Below are positions 20,437 through 30,000 of a DNA stretch of 64,000 nt, piece by piece (position 1 is the first letter of the stretch; each line of letters starts with the position of its first letter). The DNA is from Theristus sp. LFF4_11 (lineage: Eukaryota > Nematoda > Chromadorea > Monhysterida > Xyalidae). A model generated the notes under the pieces. It made no database searches, was not told the DNA's origin, and saw nothing but the letters and a program-made list of their open reading frames with translations. Made by a program: the position numbers and the translations under genes. The DNA lies in assembly GCA_030248135.1 (NCBI GenBank), contig JASANC010003487.1, forward strand, positions 1-64,000, read 5' to 3'.

Positions 20437-23400
20437 ATGGGCTGCGGTCCGTCGAAAATCGAAGACACCCCGGAGGACTTTCCCTGGTTTAATCTGACCT
20501 ACCACTGGGTGGACACCATTCAAGTGGTGCACGGGCACTCTCGCAGTTTGACGTTGGTGAAAAAGGCGATTCAAAACAACTGGAAGCCGGGCATTAGCGA
20601 TAATTTCATGAACCAGGGCTCCGTCGACTATGAGCTGAAGGGGCGCCCGTTTGTGAGGGGCGCCAATCGCGATGAGATGAGCATGTGCAAGAAGATGTCG
20701 GTGAGTTGAGATGTTGCAGTCTTATCTCGCTGATATATGCAACTAGCTGATTGGTTGGTCATAGCCATTTTCAGCGCTGATCGGTTGGTCATGAACAATT
20801 CTCATCGCTGATTGGTGGTTGGTCATGAGCATTTCCCAGCGCTGATTGATTGGTCATGAGCAATTCTCAGCGCTGATTGGTTGGTCATGAGCAATTCCCA
20901 GCGCTAATTGGTTGGTCATCACGTCATGTTGCAAATATTATCCAGCGGTTTGTGACATTTGTGTTTGTCTTTCGAACCGGCTCCATCTTCAATTTCCTGT
21001 CGCTGAGAATTGAGGTGCAGTAGTCGTTATTTATTGATTGGTGCATGTCGTGGTGGTAGGCTCTGGGCAAACACGCTCAATTCCATCTAACGTCCCGCAC
21101 TATGCTGCCTGCGCCAACTCACAAACAAAACACACAAGACGCTCACCGCTGTGAGATCGCATGTGTCTGTGCCAGGTCAAAACGTCAAAACCCGGTTTCA
21201 CTGTTATCAGACTTGAAGTTTCATCAGTCATTCATTCATTCATTCATTTTATTTCGCAAGAATGCGTGATGCTCCGCTAAAACTGTTAAGACAGCATGAG
21301 ATACGGAGACCCATACGGACTTTTCAAAATAACAATAAAAATCCCAGTGCGCCATTCTCGAGTACCAGCTGGCGGACGGCTGGTGTCTAACGGTGTCCGC
21401 TGACATGTCCAGGGTGATCGATCAGACGACGTTGTTCTTCAAGAAGCACCCGGATCGATCGATGGGCAACAAGGCCGCCGCTGTCGTGACTTGTTTCAGT
21501 TTTCAGGTTTGGTTTCAAATGAAAATGTGCGATTTCAACGCTTATAGCCGAACTCTATAACATGTCCAACTCCAGCGCTGATTTGTTGATGCGTGCATTC
21601 TGTGCATGAACTGTTGTGGAGGCGGAGTTTGGTTTGCATGGAGTCCATGCGTCATGTGACCACCAACCAATCAGCTAGGTGGATCTGTTATAGAGTTTAG
21701 ACTGTAAGAGGTGAAGAAATTCTTTATTACGCGCTTCTTTTGCGTTCTGTTCTCCGTTTTCCTATGTGTCTCCCTAATCCAAGCCTTTAATACATCTTTC
21801 ATATTCATCCTTGTCGTGGTGTAATTACTCGGCGTTGGTCTTTTTGACTGTTTCATGAGTATCCGTCTTGTCTCGGCGACAGAATTAGAAATCAATAAAT
21901 AAATTTGTCGACGTTAATTTGTTGCAGCGCGAGATATGAAACTTTAAAAAATGGGACGGTTCACGTTGCAGCAATGAAATGTACGCGACGATATGAATCC
22001 TAAAAAATGAAATAATCGAACTGTTAACTGTAGTTGCACACACTTATCATCATTTTTGTAGCCAATGTGCACCACTGCAGTGACGTTACAGGGTACGGAC
22101 GACATTCATCTAGTGAAGGTGAATTCGCAGCTGATTAACGCTGTCAGGGAAGCGCTCAACGAGAAATACCCGAAGGGGATTAGCGGAGCGCAGGACATGA
22201 ATGACGGCACTTATGTGGTTGGTGGACATAAGATTTTTGTGGGGAGCTCGCTGATTGGAGCTGCATTTGAAATGTGGTGAGCGATGATTGGTCGCACTAG
22301 AATGTTGCTGTAGCTTTCGAAGCGATCCATTGAGTTACTGAAAATCTGATCCCGAGACTCAATGCGTGCCCAGATAGGCAACCAGTTTCATGTGTGACGC
22401 AGAAATTCAAAATTGGCAAATGATCCGAGTCCCTTGAATAGGGCTGGGTCACTTAGGCGACTTTGAATTGCCCACATAACGATTGAAATTAGGTTGCTTT
22501 CTATTGAAATTTTGCTACCTAGGTTCGCTGATGTTTGCCCAGACTATAAGATCTGTCTGTGGTAAAACACCTTTGGCAGTTCTGCCTGGTGTCCGTCGCA
22601 CTGACGAGCCAGGGGGCACCGCGGTATGCGTCTACCTGGCGAAACCGCAAACAGCGAACTTCATGTATTCTACGTTGGCAAACGCATTCAGTCGCAGAAC
22701 CCAGAAAAAATAGTATTGCTGTGTTTTATAACACGGTCGTCAGACCAGTCTGATTCGTTACACTTGAATATCCGGTTGGTTGGGATATGCACGGTTGTTA
22801 GAGACTCTGAGCGAAAACCACTGATGGAGATGAAATGAACCACCAATTAACTCAGCCCATTCAAAAAAAGTAGCCAGTCAGCGCGTTGCACGCACGCCAC
22901 CACCATTGTTTTCTAGTTTCGAGTCAACAATCACCCATGGACGAGCGAAGGTCAGGTGGGCATGGACGCGCGGCGAATGTTTCTGGAGGTGATTCGAAAG
23001 TACCAAAAGCTCGGCTACTATTTCTATGGCACCGCGAACATTCACGGCACCTCGGACTGCGTCTATTTTGTGAAACACCCGGATGGTTGGTTTGGTTCGG
23101 TTCGGTTGTTGTTGACTTTTTGGTGTTTCCTGAATTCCATTTTATTTCGCGAAAAAACAGGAAACTCCGATAAAACTGTATGAACAGCATGTAGTTCGGA
23201 GACCCTAAATTCTTTACCTGTGAATTCATTTTTTTACCTGTGAAAATCAAAAATGCGCGTAAAGTTCGAAATCGATGCGTCAACGAGTCGACTTACGGCA
23301 TATTCAATTTCAGTTCGCTGTTTGGTAGAACAAGCTTCAGGAATGCAACGAACGAGTTTAAATTTTTTTTGCCATGAAACCGCAAAATAGTGTCTGATGG

Positions 23401-24647
23401 TGTCTGAAATTATCGGCTTCCAAATGAATGCGAACTGATTCATAATAATAAAAACACTCATTTAATCAAAAAACTTCATCATTTTTCAAAAAAATCATGA
23501 TTATCAATATCCATTCTCAGGCAACGGCTGGCTGACCGACCACGAATACGCGGTGATGAGTCTGAACGACATGGACAAGGTGCGTCTGATCGACCTTCCG
23601 AATCCGGTGATCCGCGAACTGAAACAGGTGGCACTGAAAACCAGAGGACCGGACGCGATACAGTCAGAGACGGAGCATTATGATACGTACGAGTTCAAGT
23701 TGAGAGGTACGAACATGTGTTCGTTTTTTTGTGATGAAAAACAACGCGCGTTTTTTAATGTGAGCATGTGGTTTTCGCAGACAATATGGGTGAAATTGCA
23801 ACATGGGCAACAGTAATACACAAGGAAAATTTCTGAAAACGGTGTGCCCAGGAGAGAGCGGGGCTTGGAGACGGTCTCCTTTTGTGAAGAGACCTGTTTT
23901 GTTCCATTGGATGCTCAGTCGCTCATCCACAGTCACCACTGTCTGGATATCTTATAAACCAACCAATCTTTATCGACAATGTGCCCAGCTTTGCTGGTCT
24001 GCACAGCGAACTGGGTTACCTTGTGCATATACCTGACACTTATAATGTGTGTCGACTAAAACCCATCAATCAAAATCCTCTTCAAAAAAACTCCACAAAA
24101 ACTCGCTTGCGCAGGCAACCCGTGGCACGCGGAGGCGCAGGACGTCGTCATCTCGCGGCACTACGTCACGAAGATGTTCGAGTGTCTGCACGCGTACGGC
24201 TGGCAAGTGTTCAACGCAGTGGACATGTCGCGCAAACTGAACGACAAGGCCGTGTTCCTGTTGCGTTCGTGTCAGCCGACGCCGCGGCGCTATTTCTGCA
24301 TAGCGCCGGGCGAGGTCGACAAATTGCGCGTGATCAATGGCACCCCACAGATCGTGGACTGCGTGCGTGACTGTCTGCACGCGCACTACCTACAGGGTGT
24401 GGCGCGCGAGGACGCCAGCTTTTACGGCGCGCACGAGTTCAAGCTGAAGGGACAGCCGTGGTACGGACGCCAGGGCGGCGACGAGCTGTATGGGCGGAGT
24501 TTCTTTTCGTTTCTGTTGGTGGCGCTCGACGCGGCTGGGTGGGAGCCGGCGCTGGCGACCGATGTGTCGGCGCGGCATATTCGCTCCGAGAATGGGCCGG
24601 ACTACCCGTTGGACACGCACACGTGGTTCTTTCAGGCGAAACTGTGA
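20437..24647 (+). CDS. Unrecognised myristoylation-motif protein with four repeats of about 115 residues
   Basis: Exons 20437-20700, 21348-21506, 22092-22217 (or from 22062), 22917-23085, 23521-23706 and 24115-24647 give 478 residues (488 with the longer exon 3). I do not recognise the family. Seen: MGCGPSK start, which fits N-myristoylation at Gly2 with a palmitoylatable Cys3, so membrane attachment is likely (inference). Four units follow at about residues 26-141, 143-255, 256-369 and 370-478. Each begins D-x-[IVL]-x-[LV]-[VI], has a helix, then a strand ending YELKGRPF, YVFRVNNHPW, YEFKLRGNPW or HEFKLKGQPW, then a helix, G-[WY], an aspartate-serine turn and a TLFF/VFLL-like strand. The exon 3/4 junction was chosen because only it restores the third motif of this series in frame. 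No signal peptide, membrane helix or catalytic signature is visible. Function is unknown; a scaffold or lipid-surface binder would be a guess. Confidence 0.88.
20745..20935. repeat. Tandem repeat, about six copies of a 31-bp unit containing GCTGATTGG
   Basis: Copies of GCTGATTGGTTGGTCATGAG with an AATTCTCA-type spacer start near 20746, 20775, 20807, 20841, 20872 and 20903. The array lies in the first intron of the MGCGPSK gene, 45 bp after the donor. The same core occurs at 28085-28175 (inverted) and 51065-51160, as part of a TA-flanked MITE. Here the MITE core has expanded. Confidence 0.85.
22345..22500 (-). repeat. Family B dispersed element in the MGCGPSK gene
   Basis: ATCCCGAGACTCAATGCG, then CAAAATTGGCAAATGATCCG and CACTTAGGCGACTTTGAATT in inverse orientation. 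It lies in the intron between exons 3 and 4. Confidence 0.7.
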
Positions 24648-25239
24648 TCTTTTCGTAACAGTATAACAGCAGATTTTTTTCTGGTTTTTGTCGTTTCTGT
24701 GCGTTCAGCGAGCCCGTATGACGGTCTGCTCCACACGTCATGAGGTGTCATGTTTCATTGAGGTGTCTTCTATTTGAGGACAACATTCAATGCATTCAAT
24801 TAAATGCTACCAACAAAGTTTTAGTAGTGTCAAAAGGCCATCTTGCCAGCTCGAAGGAGTCGTGCGTCATTATCGATTTGGGGCCAATTGGGACGGATCT
24901 GACGGTCAGACCTTCAGATCGTTTCTTATCTGATCTGTCGAATAGTCGCGTCGTAAATGGCCGTTGCAATGTTTTTTTTGCGAAAAACACTGCTGTCCGT
25001 GTTTCCATTAATACTCGTTGATATGAAAGAAAGGCCTGTCCCACCACTACCAGCACTTTGCCAAATAGATTAATCGGGTATCCGTTAGTGAAGTCTTAGT
25101 CTAAAGACTGTGCACTTTTTTATTACACAGTGCTGTGTGTGTGTCTTCAGACGGGGACTGCAGCAGTGAGTGCAGTGACGCCATCAAAAAATTAGCAACA
25201 GTGTCCGTGAAACGTTTTTATTTTTCAATGTGCGAGAAA
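24648..25239. other. 3' flank of the MGCGPSK gene
   Basis: No gene is visible and no canonical AATAAA was found; ATTAAA near 24799 is a possible variant signal. The stretch lies between two convergent genes. Confidence 0.3.
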
Positions 25240-25241
25240 TA

Positions 25242-25701
25242 CAGGGTGATAAAAAAAACGTCAATTCTTAGAACGCTTCGATCTCGCGACTGCATTGTTT
25301 TCAATGACCGCTTGCACGCGATGCCTGAAGCTTTGCAGAACTTTGCGTGCAGCGGCCGGTTACCGCTGATCTGCTCAACGGTGGACAAATTGAACAACCG
25401 TTTAAGCGACTAAAACAAGACAATTATGGAGCAGATGACAGTGAAACAGAAGACGGTGTGATATTGCCAGAAGAGAACTTGAATGATGATGATGACGTGT
25501 ATCCGGATGCTTGAAAATATAAAAAACAGAGAAAATGTAAAATTTTGGGTAGAAGTACCGTGTGCCTAACAGAGTTAATATTTGTGGCTGAAATTTTTAC
25601 TCAACAAATGACTATAAGTGGTACAAATGTCAGCTTGAGACATTTTAATGCAGTCGCGAGATTGAAGCGTTTTAAAAATTCACGTTTTTATGCTCACCCT
25701 G
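25242..25701. mobile_element. Mariner/Tc1-type inverted-repeat element, non-autonomous
   Basis: Termini are TA-CAGGGTGATAAAA at the left and the inverse of TA-CAGGGTGAGCATAAAA at the right. The inverted repeats extend about 60 bp, including CTTCGATCTCGCGACTGCAT against the inverse of CTTCAATCTCGCGACTGCAT. Both ends are flanked by TA, the Tc1/mariner target. The inside holds only broken frames. One of them ends in an acidic tail (ETEDGV...NDDDDVYPDA stop near 25514), perhaps the remnant of the C-terminus of an element protein. No intact transposase is present. Confidence 0.8.
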
Positions 25702-25719
25702 TACGTGACAAAAAGTACG

Positions 25720-26952
25720 AGCAAGCACAAACTGGCATAAAAACAACTCAAATCAGACCGAATTGAATTGAGAAATGTTTTCGCCTCATCCAGTGAAGGG
25801 CCAGACACTTTGTGTTTAAACACCTTTTAACAACGACAAACTGCAAAGATTTGAACACGAACAGACATGAAATACTTGGTGGCAATGAATAATGCGGCAA
25901 ATTTCTTTTTTGACATTTCCAAACAGACTAGACGTGTTTCAGTTATTTACCATCAAAATACGGTTTCGTAATCTTCATATTTTAAATCTCCGCTAACGCC
26001 AAAAACTGCAAATATTTTTTGTTAGAAAACAAAGTTGAATCATAATATACTATTCACCTTCAGCACAACTAGAAACACCTTTTCCGAATCTGATTTTTTG
26101 GTATTTGGAGATGGCAGGGTACACAAAAAATTAAAGGAATCGCCATCAAACTCGAAGAAAGATACATTTTAAAAATTCTCAATCGCCGAAAAACGGCTGG
26201 TTTTGAGACCAGAAAAAAATGAAAGAAAAAAGTGTACTGCCATATAACCAACGAAATCTGAAATAAACGCTCATAACAATAGAATTCTCAAATTTAAAAA
26301 CAAAAATCTGTGATAGTAATCCTAACAAAATGTGAAACAAACGCTCAGAACAATAGAAAGCCTGAAGTGAAAAAAATTGAGACAAGAAACCAACAGAACT
26401 GAACTAAGAATCTCGCAGAACCAAAGGAAGATACGATAACCAGGATAAATAAAGTTGAATAAAACAACAGAAACAATTTTTAAAAACGACAATCACCCCA
26501 ATAACACCAGGAGATAAGACCCTTCAAGATTGCAAAAAAATCAATTGAACATAACCACAAAATGAAAAAGATAAACTTTGTTCATAATTCCAGAACTATT
26601 CGAAGAAATATTACATACAATGAAATATTTAAAATAACAAACAAGCACCCGATTCACAGAATCATCACAGGAAGTCATTATTCTCAATCCGCCCAATATG
26701 TTATCTATTTGATTCCACGACTGCAATGCATCATGTGTACACGTACATAGTTTGAAAAAACAGTTTCATGATTTTGAAAACCCCCTTGGCAAATCATGAT
26801 ACTAATGTTCAATCTATATGCAAGTAAACTGACAGAGTCGCAGAACCGAAAACCAACGCCAACACAAAACAAATGACACGGCAAACGAGAGAGAGATCGA
26901 GCTGTTTTCCGAGTCAGACGCCCACCAGAGAACTATACAGAAACCACGGCCG
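25720..26952. other. Intergenic DNA between two convergent genes
   Basis: A-rich, low-complexity DNA without a supportable gene. Several short reading frames are present but none shows conserved residues. A fragment of the 200-bp dispersed repeat (GAGTCGCAGAACC) is at 26836. Confidence 0.4.
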
Positions 26953-27012
26953 AGTCAAGAGCGGCCGCGTCGAGAGCGGCCGGGTCAAGAGCGGCCGGGT
27001 CAAGAGCGCGCG
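26953..27012. repeat. 16-bp tandem repeat overlapping the fukutin stop codon
   Basis: About four copies of GTCAAGAGCGGCCGGG on the plus strand. On the minus strand each copy carries CTCTTGA or CTCTCGA, so the fukutin C-terminus (Arg-Ser-stop) and its TGA recur downstream of the real stop. Confidence 0.85.
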
Positions 27013-30000
27013 AACTGCGTGCGATACACGGTGGGCCACTGTTTGTGCGTCCATTTGCCGGCGCGCTCAATGTTGTGGTGCGACGAGTACCACTTGAATT
27101 TGTCGTCGTGGAACGGTCGATCCCAGCGCGCGCCATAGTCCGCTTCTAGAACGGCCGCGACGTTGCAGGGCACGTTGAATAGATGACCGTAGAGGTCGGC
27201 AGAACATAACGAGCTGATGTTCGGGTAGTGCCATCTGCAAGTCCGATTATTCGGTTGTGGTGTGTTTTTTTCGATTCTGGCCTGGCAAGGTCGTCCATGT
27301 CGACAGACGATACCACGCTGGCAGTCCACAGTGGCGGCCAAAAGTGTTGGAACACTGCGCGCGCGTGTGTGCTGTGTATTGCGCGCGTGTTGCATCAGCC
27401 CCACAAACGCTAGTATAAGAAATTATGGGCAACGTTGGGTTCACGGGACACGTTGGGTTCTCGACCCAACGTTGCCCATAAATTAGTACAATAGCGTTTG
27501 TTCGGCTGATGCAACACGAGCGCAATGCACAGCACGCGCGCGCTCAGCGTTCCAACACTTTTGGTTGCCACTGCATGACAGCAGGTCGTCTATGTCGACA
27601 GTCCATGACAGCGGTTGACAAAGCCGCCGAATGGCGATGAACAACAGCATCAAAGCACAAATCATAATAAACGTCACTTTGGGTCTCTGAACTACATGCT
27701 GTTCACACAATTTTATCGGAGTTTCCTGCTTTTTCGCGAAATGAAATGGATGAATATATGGATTGCCGACAGCTGGTGAACACAAAAAACATTCCCTAAA
27801 AAGAAAAACTACCAAAAAAATGAGCGCATCTCACTTGAGCTTCTGTTTCTCGCCGGCGATCATGCCGCCCACCCAGGCGCCATTTCCGGTGCTGTTCGGA
27901 TACAAAAAGAACAAATCGATTTTACGACTGCCAACAAACACGCTCAACTCCAGTGAGTCGGTCGGCTGCAAAGAGTGGGCGAAAAACACTCCAATGACAC
28001 ATGAAATACTGGTGCAACCTCGCTTATTGACCGCTTTTGAATTACAGTCCATCTGAAAAATATACGCAACATGACGCGAACATGACGTGATGACCAACCA
28101 ATCAGCGCTGCGAACACCTCATGATTAACCAATCACCGCTGAGAGTTGCTGTGATCAACCAATCAGCAAGTTGCATATATTAGCGAGATTGACTGTACGG
28201 CTCACGCAATTGTCGCCTGACGCAGTCACTACAAATTGCATGAATGGAATTCCAAACAAAACCAAGACAAGACAAAAAGAATAACAATAGACAAAATACC
28301 AGTCCAAGAATCCAATACAGCTTAAAGTGCGTGTTGTAGATCAACGCTTGCTCTAAGGCGGTCGAGTATTCGGACGCCCACGCGGCCAGATCCAGGTCGG
28401 TAGTATACGGAATCAGGCCGCATTCGCGATACCACCCGAGCAACGTCCCTCCAAACAACATCGCACGAATGTTGTACTCGGAAAGTAGGTCACGAAATCG
28501 GGCCATCTCGTCGATCATACTCAGCGGCAGCGTGTAACTGCGGCAAAAGAAACGGGGGAGAAAAGTTTAGATTGCGGTTTTTTTCTTCAATTTCACAAAT
28601 GATTTTCTGACGTTCTCAGATTTTGCGTCAGTTTTGCGCTTTTCTGAAAAACAGCGATCACACAGCGCCAGTCTTGAGGCAAAGAAACACGCAAAAACAA
28701 GTCACACGACAGCGTCAATCCACAGTCGACAGACAAAACGCGACTCCGCCCCGCACTCACTTCTCATACCACTGCGGGTGTTCGAGGCGGAGTCGCTGCG
28801 CGAGATCGGCGCGACAACCGAGCAAACGGGAGCCGGCGATCTGACGGCGATATCGCGCGATGTTGGCCGGGCAGAACGCGGCGGCGGCGGGCACGTTCGG
28901 TCGCAACGAGCAGACGGACACGTTGAAGCTGAGTGGGGCAACCGTCGAGTTGGTGAATCAGGCAAAAACTTAATGAAACGCAAAACTACAGCAGAAATTA
29001 CAGGCTGTCAGCTGATTGGCTGGCAAAATTACAGGCTATCAGCTGATTGGCTGGCGAAATTACAGGCTATCAGCTGATTGGCTGGCGAAATTACAGGCTG
29101 TCAGCTGATTGGCTGGCGAAATTACAGGCTGTCAGCTGATTGGCTGGCGAAATTACAGGCTGTCAGCTGATTGGCTGGCGAAATTACAGGCTGTCAGCTG
29201 ATTGGCTGGCGAAATTACAGGCTGTCAGCTGATTGGCTGGCGAAATTACAGGCTGTCAGCTGATTGGCTGGTGAAATTACAGGCTGTCAACTGATTGGCT
29301 GGTGAAATTACAGGCTTGCAGGCAAGCAGATTGGAAATGAAATATTCAGTCATCTTGTCAAGAGGTTCAAAAAATGTATTGGTGCACATCAGTTAATCAA
29401 CGTTTTTTTCTGGATTCACAGATATCTTCACCATCTTCTCTTGCCAGAATGGGAGGAGCCATTGATTCACTGTGAGAACTGGCACCGTAGAGCCAACCAA
29501 TCAGTCATCTGCAATGTTTTATTCCTAAAAAACAAAAAAACCCTTTCATTCACCAAACGTGTACCTGAGAAACGCATGTTTCGCGGAGTCATTCCGAAAG
29601 TACACGTAATGCTTTGACGTTTCGAGACGATTCACAGAGAGCAGCACATCGGCAGACCGGCCGTAATAGAAACCAGTCCAGTGTTCCGTCTCATTGTCGG
29701 CGACATGCAACAAAACGGAGTTGTCACCGTCGTCGTCGTCGTCTCGATTTGCCGCGTGCCGGGTTTTTGACGGCATCTGAAATGGTGAAAAGCGAGAAAT
29801 AGACGTTTTTCCGGTCTAGTTTTCATTTCACCCTGATTTTCACCTGGTTCAGTCATCTAGTCTGGGTCTAAATCTCATAATACAGAAGTTTCGACTGGAT
29901 TTTCCGTCGATTTCAATGACAGAAGTTAAGCAGTCGCATTGCGGGCTGATAAAAAAGTTAAAAGGGACACTTTTTTAAATGTCAGGTTCGAATGAACATC

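Noticed and set aside
24740..25021. 93-codon frame after the MGCGPSK gene
   Set aside because: No similarity recognised and the opposite strand is equally open; most likely untranslated flank.
29001..29314. Regular 31-bp repeats resembling a CRISPR array
   Set aside because: The repeats are head to tail with no unique spacers, lie in a eukaryotic intron and have no cas genes nearby.
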